From: Ichthyophthirius multifiliis
Lineage: Eukaryota > Ciliophora > Oligohymenophorea > Hymenostomatida
Assembly: GCF_000220395.1 (NCBI RefSeq)
Contig: NW_004086450.1
Location: forward strand, 1 to 64,000
Length of the DNA: 64,000 nt
Direction: 5' to 3'
Numbering within the stretch: the first letter of the stretch is position 1; every line of letters begins with the position of its first letter. Below, one piece after another: positions 50,344 through 62,576 of this stretch. The translations under genes and the position numbers were made by a program. Under the pieces are notes generated by a model, which was not told where the DNA came from, ran no database searches, and saw only the letters and a list, made by a program, of their open reading frames with translations.

Positions 50344-53218
50344 ATGTAAAGATTTAAAAATATAATAAATGTAGCTGAAAAACCATCAGTAGCAAAAGAA
50401 GTAACGAAAATACTTAGTAAAGGTAGACATTCAAATATTTAAAGTGAATCGAAATTTAATCCAATATATAAATTTAATTATTAATTATATTAGCAACCGG
50501 TTAATATGTTATTTACATCAGTTACGGGTAATTAAATTTATGTCTTTTATATTTATAAAAAAAATTAAAGGACATATCATTTAAACAAAATTTGATGACA
50601 AATTTAAAAATTGGACTTAAGTAAATCCTCAAATATTACTAGATCCAAATACAGAAATTTTAAGATTTATAGCAGAAGATAAGAAAAAAATAGAAGAAAA
50701 TCTTAAAATAATCTCACGGGATGCAGATACACTTATTTTATGGTTAGATTGTGATAGAGAAGGAGAAGCAATAGCATATGAAGTAATTTTTTCTAACTAA
50801 AAATAAAATAAAATATTAATTTAGGTTATTGATATTTGTTAATCTATTAATAGAAATTTATAAATAAAAAGAGCTTAATTTTCTTCTTTAGATTATTAAA
50901 ATATTAATCGTGCAATAAATAATTTAAGAGAACCAAAAAAAGAATTAAATGATGCTGTTTAAGCACGAATAGAAATTGATTTAAGAATCGGGGCTGCATT
51001 TACACGCTTTTAAACAATAAATTTATAAAACAAATTTTAATCCTTAAAGTAAAGCAAAGAAATAATAAGGTTTTTTTATTTTGTTTTTAAAAAAAAAAAA
51101 ACTTATTATTAATTTGAAAAAAAGCTATGGACCTTGTTAATTTCCAACTTTAGGGTTTGTTGTTGAAAGATACAATCAAATTTAATTATTTAAAGAAGAA
51201 AAATTTTGGTATATATAAGGGAGTTTTACATGGAATGAAGGCTAATAATAATATATTTGTGACCTAAAATGGGAAAGAGTAAGATTATATGATTAAGAAG
51301 TAGCATCTTTATTTTATATATAATGTACTCATGATGAAAGAAATTAATTCAACCCAAAAGGGATAGTAGTTAAAAAAATAGAAAAAGAAACAAAAAATAA
51401 AAACCTTATCCATTAACTACAGTTAATTTAACAAAATAAGGTAACTTATATTTTAATAAAATAAAAAATAAAATAGGTTGCGCATTATTAAGAATGGGTT
51501 CTGAAAAAATAATGTAAATAGCCGAACATTTATATTAGAATGGCTATATAAGTTATCCAAGGACTGAAACAAATAAATATCCTCCTGGAATGTCAAACGA
51601 TATATTAAAATAGTTAGTATAATTATAAAAAGAGTCATAAGATTGGGGATTTATTGCATCTAAAATCGAAGAAAACTTTTAAAGACCAAAATAAGGAAAT
51701 TAAACAGATGAAGCCCATCCTCCGATTCACCCAATTAAACTTGCTTAAAGAAACGAATTAAAGCCTGAAGAATGGAAAGTATATGAATTTATAACTCGTC
51801 ATTATCTTGCTACATGCAGTGAAGATGCCATAGGAGCTAAAACTGAAATAGATATACTATTTAATTAAGAGAAGTTTACTATTTCAGGATTAGCGATAAA
51901 ATCTCGTAATTACTTAGATGTATGGGTTTACGAAAAATGGGAAAATTCAATTGTACCTAATTTCTTGAAAGAAAATGATGTTTTAATTCCTTAAAAAATA
52001 GAACTTTTGGAAGGCAAAACAACGGCACCAAAACTCCTTTCTGAGTCAGAATTAATTGATAAAATGAATAAAAATGGAATTGGAACTGACGCAACAATGC
52101 ATGATCATATAAAGACTATTTAAGATAGAAATTATGCAACCAAATAGAATTTTATGTTTACTCCAACTTTATTGGGAAGAGCTTTATGTAACGCATATGA
52201 ATAGTTAGGACTTACTTTAAGTAAGCCTGATTTAAGGGCTAAAATGGAAAAGAAAATGACTGCTGTAGCTGAAGGAGTACTTTCCAAAGAAATAATTATT
52301 TAAGAAATTATGAGTGAAATTTAAATAATTTTTCAAACTGTAATTGACAATAAGTAAAAATTTTTACAATTAATTTCTTAGTAGCTAAATGAATAACAAA
52401 CTTCTCCTCTTTAATAATAAATAGGGACAACCTGTGGAACTTGTAACAATAATATGGAATTACAAGTTGAAAATTAAACAAGATAAATGGCTTGTTCTAC
52501 ATGTAATTCTTCATATAATTTACCGAAAAATGGACTTGTTATTTTTTAAGATTTTTGCTGTCCTGTTTGTAGTTTCTAAATTGTCTAAATTTAAAATCCA
52601 GAAAAAAATTCTTCTTATACTTTATGTCCTTATTGTTATAACAATCCTCCAAATAATGAAAATAATAATACCGAATTATTAAATATGGCTTGCTATAAAT
52701 GCCCTAATCTATAATGTAAAATGTCTTCGGCATCAAAAAATTAACCTTTATTCAAATGTACATATTGTGTTGATGGAATTGCTATAATAAAACAAAAAAA
52801 AATAGATTAAAAACCTTTTGTTTCTTGTAGCTCTTTCCCTTAATGCGAGTCTTCAATTTTCTTTACAAGTGATATTAAAAACGCAACCCCTACTTAGGAA
52901 AAATGTCAAAAATGCAATAATAATTTAGTATCTCTAGAATTTGAGATTAATGAATAATATGATAATTTATATGGAAAAAGTATTATTTGTTTATATCCTG
53001 GTTGCGATCCGAATTTAATAAACGCAGGATTTACATACAAAAACAAAAAGAGCTTAGCATCATAATAATAAAATTAGTAATAATAATATTAACAACCTAA
53101 TAATCAATATTAATAAAGAACTAATAATTTAACAGACATTGAATGCTATATTTGTAAACAAAAAGGACATTTAGCAACAACTTGCCCTAAAAAAAATAAT
53201 AACTAAGTAAAAAATAAA

Positions 53219-53269
<51 letters not shown>

Positions 53270-53858
53270 TTTAATAATAATTATACAAATAAAGATGTTG
53301 TTTGTTTTTTATGCAAGCAAAAAGGACATATAGCTACTAATTGTCTTTCTAAAAATAATGGATAAAATAGATAAATTTAAAATAGCTTCTAAAATTTTAA
53401 TGAAAAATCTTAAAATAATTAAAGTAGATATAATTTTAATGATAAATAAACAGAAGATCATGATATTGAGAATGAAAATCAAACTAAATTAAAGAGAATG
53501 TATTATACATGTTTGAATTGTAATTAAAAAGGTAATTTTTTTTTTTTAAATGTTAGTAAATTGTATTTTTTTTTTAGGCCATTTAACAAGCGAGTGTTCT
53601 TAAAAAAATAAATAATTCTAAAATTAATAAAATTAGCAATAGTAATAAAAATAATAACAAAAGCCTTTATAATATTAATAATAATAATTTAATTAATAAT
53701 AATAAAAATAACAATATTAATAATAAAATTAAAAAAATTAAGAGAATGAATAATAGTAAAACTAAAATTAAAAGTAAAAGAGACAAAATAATCCATGCGC
53801 TTAATGTGGAGCGTTAAGGCATACTAAAAATAGCACTTGCCCTAGTCGAAAGTAATGA
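50344..53858 (+). CDS. TOP3: DNA topoisomerase III (TOP3) with zinc ribbons and four zinc knuckles
   Basis: Six exons, 1090 aa once one missing A is allowed in the A-run at 51391-51403; introns 50528-50570, 50783-50824, 51049-51124, 51441-51476 and 53532-53577. Type IA core: [11 protein letters not shown] (TOPRIM), [38 protein letters not shown], catalytic Tyr in [13 protein letters not shown], and [14 protein letters not shown]. It removes hemicatenanes and double Holliday junctions with BLM/Sgs1 and RMI1 and matters for meiosis. The C-terminus carries several CxxC zinc ribbons, then CCHC knuckles ([42 protein letters not shown], and a variant [15 protein letters not shown] at the very end) separated by Asn/Gln tracts, a TOP3A-like arrangement. 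The indel could be a sequencing error. Confidence 0.92.
53219..53269 (+). repeat. (AAT)17 polyasparagine tract
   Basis: Seventeen in-frame AAT codons between the first and second zinc knuckles of topoisomerase III. Confidence 0.9.
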
Positions 53859-54436
53859 TTTATTATGATAAGTTGCAAAAGTTGATAATAAAATTTACTA
53901 TTTTTATATATAATCAAAATTTGAATTTATATATTTTTATTTTAAAGTATTTTCATTTCATAATTTTATAATTTTGCTTTAAAATACAAAAATAAAAAAT
54001 TTTAGGCTTTTATATATTATACTATATATTTTATAACCTATTTTTAATAAATATAATTTGTTTATAATTTTGATAAAATAAATGAATGTTAACTTTTTAC
54101 TCTTTAAAATTAAATATTTTTAACCAAGAAAATCGGAATTATTAATAATTAATTAAAATTACTTTAATATTATTAACTTTCTTATCAAATTTTAAAACAA
54201 ACATTACATTACATAAAATATTTATTTTGCTAATAAAGTTGTATATAAATTAATAACAAAAAAAACACATAATTTAATATTTTATGTAATAAAATTTAAT
54301 CATATTATTTTAATTAGACTTTAAGTTTAAATAATTGATAAAAAATATATTTATATAATGTTGTATTTAAAAAAAATATATTAGAACTAAAATATTTAAG
54401 ATACATATTTATATGTATTTGATATAAAAAAATAAA

Positions 54437-54463
<27 letters not shown>
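53859..54463. other. A/T spacer
   Basis: 605 bp between tandem plus-strand genes; ends in an A-rich leader before the uL4m ATG. Nothing recognised. Confidence 0.5.
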
Positions 54464-54468
<5 letters not shown>

Positions 54469-55800
54469 TATTTTAAAAAGCAAATAAATATCATGTTTAT
54501 ATTCTAGATTATTAAAAACATTTAAAATTACAAATTATTCAGTTAGACCATCAGAAGTATAATTAAATATATAAGAATCTGTTAATCAGATACCAAAATT
54601 AATTAGAAAGCCAGATGATTTATTATTAAAATAATGGTGGTCTTAGACACGTAAAAATAAAAAAATGTATAAAAAATTAACAAAAAATTAATAAAAGCTT
54701 TTGATTAATCAATTGCCTTAAAAGTACCAATATATAAATTTATATCAGAACCAGGATAAGGATATATTGGCAAAACAGTTGGTAAACTAAAAATAATAAT
54801 AAATAAAAAAATAAAAATAAAAAAAAAGAATTAGATTAATCAATTTTCAATGTTCCATTAAGAAGAGATTTTGTGCATTCATATTTTATTTGGAGATAAA
54901 AAAGAGATAAAATATAAACTCATATATGTAGAAATAAAGCTACTACAAGAGGTTCGGGTATAAAGCCTTAAGCTTAAAAAGGAACTGGTAAAGCTCGTTA
55001 GGGAAATAAGGTTCTTTAATTAAAAATTGAAATTTATTGATTTTATTTTTTTAAATAAAATAAAAAGAGATCACCTCATTTAAAAAAAGGTGGTAAGGCT
55101 TTTGGACCTAGACCTAGAATTTTGAGATAATCATTGAATAAAAAAGTTAGGCTTTAAGGTTTAGAAAAAACTATTTTTATTTTTATTATATTTAAAAAAA
55201 AAAATTAAATAAAAATTAGCTTTAAAAGTAATGCTAAGTGCAAAATTAGCTGAAGGAAAATTAAGAATTATAGAATCTGAAGCTGTAAATGAACCCAAAA
55301 CTAGATCTATAGCAAAATAATTAAATAAAATTGATCCGTATTCAAGAATTCTTATTATTCATGGTTATAAACCTGATAGAAACTTCGAGTTGGCTCATAG
55401 AACTATTAAAAAAATAGATTCAGCTCCACCAGATGTAAAAAAAAAAAAATTGTAAAAACATATGATAATAACCATAATATAATAGCAAGTAAGTGTGTAG
55501 TAATTACTTTAAAATGATAGAATTTTCATTACATTAGAAGGGCTAAGATAATTAACATAAGAGTTGACAGATAGAACTTTCAGATAATTCAGATTGAGAC
55601 ACGTTGAAAGAGGTATTTTACCAAGTGAATAAGAAAAAATAAAGTTATTCCCTATAGAAAATCAAGAATAAGAAACAAAATATACTTACGATTCTTCCAA
55701 ACCTTTATAATTCAAATTTAAAATATTATAAGATTATTATTAATAATATGAAAAACTTAAAAACTCAGGAGAAATTTAGAAATTTATTGAAAAAAAATGA
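54464..55800 (+). CDS. MRPL4: Mitochondrial ribosomal protein uL4m (MRPL4)
   Basis: Six exons, 357 aa; introns 54651-54697, 54782-54828, 55011-55067, 55159-55219 and 55435-55485, exact frame. The basic, Ser/Lys-rich N-terminus (MFILKSKQISCLYSRLLK) looks like a mitochondrial presequence. L4 core: VPLRRDFVHSYFIWRQ, the rRNA-binding loop TTRGSG...QKGTGKARQG, RSPHLKKGGKAFGPRP, KVRLQALKVMLSAKLAEGKL. The C-terminal third (ELTDRTFRQFRLRH, EQEKIKLFP) extends past bacterial L4 (~200 aa), as in mitochondrial homologues. It builds the exit-tunnel region of the mitoribosome. Intron 5 is 51 nt, TGA-free and in frame. Confidence 0.92.
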
Positions 55801-56919
55801 AAAAAAAAATCGAATATCTAATTATATTTATGCAAATATCAATATATTTAATAAATTTGATTTTTTTTTATAAACTTTTATGTTTTTTTTAAAAAATTTT
55901 TTTTTTTGTTAATAATAAAGTGATATTTAAATTTTTATTTAAGAATAATATCATTAAAAAATTTAATAATAATAATGTTATTATAAAATATTTTTATTTT
56001 TTAAACATTTAATTGAAAATATACATTTTTATATTATTTTATAAATTAAATTAAATTTTTTACATTTTATCATATATTTATCTATTAAAATAGACATTTT
56101 ATTATTTTATTTTAATATTTCTTCTCATCAATCTTATTTATTAATAATAAAAAAATTATTACCAATAATAATTTAATTTTAGAAGAATAAAATATTTAAA
56201 TTTATAATATAATAAATAATTTTAATAAAATAAAATAAATAAATATTTTTGTCGTAAAAACTAATTTTACATATTTTATTAATAATATTTTATTTATAAA
56301 TTTTATTTCTATACATGAAAATATTGAAAATAATTTAAATTTTCTTTAATATATAAAAATTTCTTATATATTAAATTAAAAAATATTATGTTAATCTTTT
56401 AATTTAAATTAAACTTATTAATTATAAATAATTAAATTTTATGTCTTTTTATTGATAATTATAATAAAAATTAATAACATTTTCGTGTAGCCAAATTTCC
56501 AATTTTATGAAATTTATTAAAATGATAAAATATTTTTATATTTTCAATCTTTCATTTTTATTTTATAGTTTAAAGCTTAAAGAAATTATTCTTTTTCAGC
56601 ATAAAATTAAAATAAATCAATAGTTTAAGAAACTCAAAATAAAATATTATTTATCAAAATTAAAAATAGTGTTTTTAGGAATAATTTTTTTTTTATATAC
56701 TTTTATTTTATTAAATGTTAAAATCAATATTTATAAATATATAAATAAAATAATATATAGCTGTTATTAATAAAAATCAACAGATGAAAAAATAAAATTT
56801 ATTATAAAATAAAAAATCAATAAATACAAATTGTAAAAAAAATTAACAAAATATATATATATTAAAAAGAATAAAATAAATAAAAAATAAAAACATTAAA
56901 TAATAATTAAAAATATAAA
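55801..56919. other. A/T-rich spacer, no gene seen
   Basis: 1.1 kb of low-complexity sequence between tandem plus-strand genes. Confidence 0.6.
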
Positions 56920-58568
56920 ATGGAATCATATTAAGATTCAAATTGCTTACTTCATCCGAAATTTTAAGAAAATTAATAAAACATGGAAATAGTTGAACAA
57001 TATTATAATTAGTAAGCACAATCTGCATTCTATTTATAACCATAAATTCAATCATATAACTCAATTTAATAGCAATTACCACACACATCTTTATTTTCTA
57101 ATACTAATTTATCCACAAATACCAGTTAAAAGCAAAAAAAGTAATAAAATGACCGCTTTATACCAAATAAAATACAATCAAATTTATATGATCTATATAT
57201 ATAACAGTAACTATCAAAGCAAAAGGAAGAAAATCAAAATTAATTGTAATAATAACCGAATACGAATCCAAGAGATGAACAAAATTCACAATTATATTCT
57301 AATTTATTGTAATCAACAATATTAGGATAATCTCCTGAGCAAATAATAAACCAAAATTAGAACAAAATATTAAAAGACCATAATATGTCCAATTATTATT
57401 TAACATAAGAATATTTGCAACATTAAAATTGCTAAAAACTATTAAATTTTAGTTCCAAAAAGGTACCTTTAAATGACCCTCTGAATTCTATTTCTGATTC
57501 TTGTAGAAATTTCGAAACATAAAAAAGAAGAATACTTAAATAACCTTATAAAATTTTAGATTCTCCCAGTCTTTAAGATGATTTTTACTTAAACCTCCTT
57601 GATTGGTCTCCTTTGAATTATTTAGCTGTTGGACTCAAAAATTAGGTCTTTGTTTGGTCCGGTTGTAATTCGAATATATCCTCTTTATGTGAATACGAAT
57701 AGTTTAATATTGTAAGTTCTGTCGCTTGGAGTTAAAGAAGTAATCATATTGCAATTGGAGATTCATTGGGAGTTATAAGAATATATGATGTTGTTAAAAG
57801 AAAAATGATAAAGTCTATAAAAGGTCATTAAGCAAGAATCGGAAGCATTGCTTGGAATGGATCACTTTTAGCATCAGGATCTAGAGATAGAAATATATTG
57901 GTTAGAGATATTAGAGATTATGATAAATCTGTTTAAAAATATTATGGACATAAATAAGTAAAAAAAATTCATAAAATTATATATATAATCTTATATTTTA
58001 TTTATAAAATTATAAAAAGGAAATATGTGGATTGAAATGGTCTTTTGATGAAAATATATTAGCTTCAGGAGGAAATGATAATATGTTATTTTTATGGAGT
58101 TTAAAAAATAAAGGAGAACTAGCACGTTTACCTTAACATACTGCAGCTGTAAAAGCATTAGGCTTTTCTCCACATTAACATAATATTTTGGCTAGTGGAG
58201 GAGGTACAGCTGATAGATGCATAAGATTTTGGAATACTCAAACACTTAAATAAATTGATTGTTTAGATACAGGATCTTAGGTGTGTAATTTGATGTTTTC
58301 AAAAAATAATAATGAGATAGTATCTACTCATGGATATAGCTTGAATTAAATTATTGTTTGGAAATATCCTTCTATGAAAAAAATATAGACGCTTACTGGG
58401 CATACTTAAAGGGTGCTTTATTTGGCGATGAGCCCTTGCGGATAAAATATTGTCACTGGAGCAGGTGATGAAACTTTAAGGTTTTGGAATATTTTCCCTA
58501 GTTATAAAAATAGAAGCAATATATTAGGGTCGACGTGTATATTTCCTGCTTCTATAGACTTAAGATGA
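56920..58568 (+). CDS. Cdh1/Fizzy-related APC/C activator
   Basis: Two exons, 528 aa; intron 57958-58019. A Gln/Asn-rich N-terminus carries a C-box (DRFIPNK) at about residue 85. Then comes the family linker KILDSPSLQDDFYLNLLDWS, followed by seven WD40 repeats (VFVWSG, IRIYDVV, ILVRDIRD, FLWSLK, IRFWNTQ, IIVWKYP, LRFWNIF). Cdc20/Cdh1 proteins bring substrates to the anaphase-promoting complex; the -PYKILDSPSLQDDF linker favours Cdh1/Fzr over Cdc20. The usual C-terminal Ile-Arg tail that docks on APC3 reads Leu-Arg here, after a shortened end. Ciliates have several copies, so this may be a specialised one. G+C is well above the spacers. Confidence 0.93.
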
Positions 58569-59281
58569 TAAAAATATTTTTTTTAATTTATTTATACATT
58601 CATTTGCTCACTTTTGATTTCACATCTATTATTTTAAAGTAATTTACAAATAAATTATAATATAAATTTTTATATAATATGTATTATTTATTTTTATTTT
58701 TAAGTATTTTTTTTTTAATGTTTTATAATTTTATAAAAAGAATTCTTAAAATAAATTTATAATATATATATATTAAAAAAATAGTAAATTAAAGATAATA
58801 TTCTAAAATTAATTAAAATATATAATTAATAAATATTATATCATAACTTATGTATTTTATAATAAAGCAAAAATAAAATTCTCTTCAAAATTAAATAAAT
58901 TTCATCTAAACTTAAAAAGAATCAAAATATTATGATTGAGTTTTTATTAATATTTATAAAAATAAATACTAAACACATATAAAATATGAAATGAAATTTG
59001 TAGAATTTTATTAATGAAAAATATTTTTTAAATAAAAAATAAAATAAAATGTAATTATATCTATAATAAGAAATAATAAAATGGAAAAAAAAAAAAAAAT
59101 TATTAGGTTAAATATATTAGATTTAAATAAAATAAATACTTTGAGAAATATTAATTTATAAATAAAAATAAAAAATTTAAAATAAAAAAATATCATATTA
59201 GTAAGAAAAAAAAAATGAAGATAAATATACAATGTAAAGATAAAAAATATTATCTTAAGATATTAAAAAAAAATATAGATG

Positions 59282-59320
<39 letters not shown>

Positions 59321-61174
59321 TTTTATATTTATATTTATATTTATATTTATATTTATTTTTATATTTAATTTATAATTATTATCTTTATATTTTTTTTTTA
59401 TTTTTACTTTTTCATTTTTATTCAAGAAATATAATTTTTAAGATTATAAATTTATAAAATATTTTATATTATATCAATTTTACTAACATATTTATTGTAA
59501 ATATATAGATTATATAACAATTAATTTACAAAAACATTAATATACTTTATTTAGTATTTGAATTAGTTTTAAAATTTTTAAATATTTGTAACTTTATTTG
59601 CCTTCATTTTTTAAAATTCTTAAATTATATAATTATATCTCTTAAATATGAATATTAATATGATTTTTTACTAAGATTATATAAAGTACAATATTTTTAA
59701 ATATATGAATATTATATTTAATATATTTAGAGCAAAAATATTTCAAATTTATTCTTAAATTTATTTTAATATATAATACAATAATATATTTATTTTATTT
59801 TTATATAATAAATTAAAATTTTACTATAATAATTATCAAAATATTCTATATTATTTTATTATATATTTATAATTTATAAATATATATCTATAATTTATTA
59901 TATTTATAATATCTTAAAAAAAATATCTATTTGCCTTTAATTTTACTGTATTTTATTAAATTAATTAATATTTATTATAAATTATAGTATTTTATAATTT
60001 ATATAAATTAAAAATTTTATATAATATTTTTTAAGAATGATTGGGATTTTACTAAATTTTTGCATTTGTATAAATATCTGTTTTATAAAAAATAAATTAT
60101 ATATAATATAAAACCAGTATAAATTTAATATTAGTAATCATAAAAACGAAATAATAATTATTAATATATCATATAAATGTTTCAAAAAAATAATTATTAT
60201 TAAATTATATTAATAATATAACTATTAATAATATTAAGAATAATATGTAAGTTTATAAAATTATGATAGTCTATTAAATAGTATAATTCAACAAAAAGAT
60301 ATTAAAAATATATAAATTTTGAATGCATTCATTACTCTGTTTTTTTTAGCTAATTTAGTTTTGAATATATTGTCAAAAACAATATTTGTGGGCTTTTTTA
60401 TGATAATAATTATGTTAATATGTCTCTTATATAGATAAAGACTTATTTTGATTACATAACTATATTTTATCTAAAATAAAGTAGAAAAAAATTGAATAAA
60501 CCTAAATTGGCAAACCTAAATTATTTAAGAAAATTAACAATTTTTACAATAAATAGGTATTTGCAAAATATATTAAATTTATTTAAATATGAATAAAAAT
60601 AATGCTTTGAATTAAATTTTTTAATTTAATAAAGATAGAAATAAATAATAAAAATTGATGGGGAGATTAAATAACTAATGAAGTTAACTTTAAAAAACTT
60701 GGCAAATTCATATTTCTATATAGATTTAAAACTATATCGTCTAGTAATATATTTATAACAAATATAAATTTTAAACTATGTTTTTTCAATTTTTTTTTTA
60801 TTTTTCTATTAATTAAAAAGTTCTAATTAATATTTTTTCATAAAAATATATAAATTTCATAAATCTATTATCCAATAAATATATATAAAAAATATAAATT
60901 AGTTTTTTAATATTTATTGATAATTAATTAAGTTGTATATCATTTTTAATTTTATTATATTTAATCAAAATTTTTGCTTTCTTTTTAATTATGCTTAGTA
61001 ATTTAATAGTAAGGAAATGATTAAAATTGCATAGAAGGAAGTTATTATTATTAAAGTATACTAATATTTTATTGCTAGAATTATTGATTCTATTATTAAT
61101 TAAATAAGGAGCCATATTGCTAATATTAGAAATTTGTATTTTGTACTATTTAATCAAATTAATTAAATTTACTT
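58569..61174. other. 2.6-kb gene-poor A/T region with simple repeats
   Basis: No coding or RNA gene seen on either strand. A TA run (59284-59315) followed by TTTATA units (about 59317-59361) gives a spurious Tyr/Leu/Ile-rich frame. Confidence 0.6.
59284..59361. repeat. (TA)n and (TTTATA)n microsatellites
   Basis: About 16 TA units followed by seven or eight TTTATA units in the gene-poor stretch; possible DNA-unwinding or fragile element, no function shown. Confidence 0.8.
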
Positions 61175-62409
61175 TCATTATTATTTACAGAGAAAATTAT
61201 ACTGAATTATTTAAATTTATTAATTTAATATATTTGAAAGCTATTATTTGTTTTAAAATTCGTTAATAGAATTGCATATATCAAATGTCTATTTTACTTA
61301 ATTGTCTTAATTTTGAAATTATATTTTTTATAAATTATGAAAATATTCAATTAATTACTAACTATTCTTTTATTGATCTCCTTATTAATTTTCATTATTA
61401 TTTTTTAAAATTTTGTTAACATTTAAAATTATTTTGTTAATATCATTATTTATATTATTATCTTTTTAAATTTTATGGTTTTTAATATTATTATGAGCTT
61501 AATTATTATATTTTTCGTTGCCATAGTTTGTGTTTTCAGAATTTTTATTATGTTAACTTTTATTATCATCATTTTTATTGTTATAAGGGCGAGAAATTTC
61601 GATTATTGTATCAACTAAATGATTATAATCCTTGAATTTTCTTTTATTATTTGTATTTTAATTTATATTATCGTTAAATTTTCTGTATATTTAATTCATA
61701 ATATTTGGTGTTATAATTAAAGAGTCATCAAAATATTTTTTTTTCCAATAATAAAATATATCCTAAAAATTTTTTAAAATACTTTAAACTATAGGACTAT
61801 AAATTTTGATATCTGTTTCGTCATTTAAATAATATTTTACAGAATAAGCAATTATAAGTAAATACAATAATACAGATTTATATTCAAGTAAATTTTTAAC
61901 TTCTGTCATATTCAAAAAATCTTTCATGAAATATGCCTATTCTCTTAATAATTTATCTTCAATATTCCATTTATTATTATCTAATATGCACATAAAATAA
62001 ATCATTTCGATTTCATTAAATAAAAATTTTTATACAACTGATCTTACCATTTTCAATAAATGAAATTTACAAGACAAATTTTGTTGTTAAAAACAAATTT
62101 TTTTACAATATTGATTTAGTTGATAGTTATATCTTTAGTTTTGTTTTAAAAATTATATATTTATATAAATTTATTTTTAAAAGATGTTAGTTAATTTTAC
62201 AATTCATTTGTGTAATTAAAGAAAAGGTCATTATATTTTCTTTCTAAAATTTCATTATTTATTTAGGTCATTTAAGTTTCATTTTTCTTTTTATTGTTTG
62301 CTTATAAATTTTAAATACTATTTAAACTAAAATTAGATTCTTAACAAACTAATTCTGAATTTCCTTATTGTTAATTTAATGTTTATTACAATTATTATTT
62401 ATTTTTCAT
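61175..62409 (-). CDS. Unknown 388-aa protein with Asn-rich C-terminus
   Basis: Two exons, 388 aa; intron 62133-62200; exact frame. After a Gln-rich N-terminus there is a helical, probably folded region (about 80-230): FLFNEIEMIYFMCILDNN, WNIEDKLLREQAYF, LLEYKSVLLYLLIIAYSV, SILKNFQDIFYYWKKK. Then come an Asn/Lys-rich linker and a short Gln-rich end. One Leu/Ile-rich stretch could pass for a membrane segment but sits in a helical context. No family recognised. The number of helices suggests an adaptor or repeat-like fold specific to ciliates. Confidence 0.75.
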
Positions 62410-62576
62410 AATTAAAAAAATATATTTTGCAAAAATAAATAGATATAAAAAGTTAAAAAAAAAAAATAGTAAATTTGATATAATAATATATAAAATTTTC
62501 ATATAATCTTTTTTTTTGTTCCAATAAATATTTCTCATTAATTATTTTTTTATTTTAAGTTTTAAATCAAATTTTA

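Noticed and set aside
59215-59457. Tyr/Leu/Ile-rich 80-codon plus-strand frame
   Set aside because: It consists of TA and TTTATA microsatellites translated; no codon bias or conservation.
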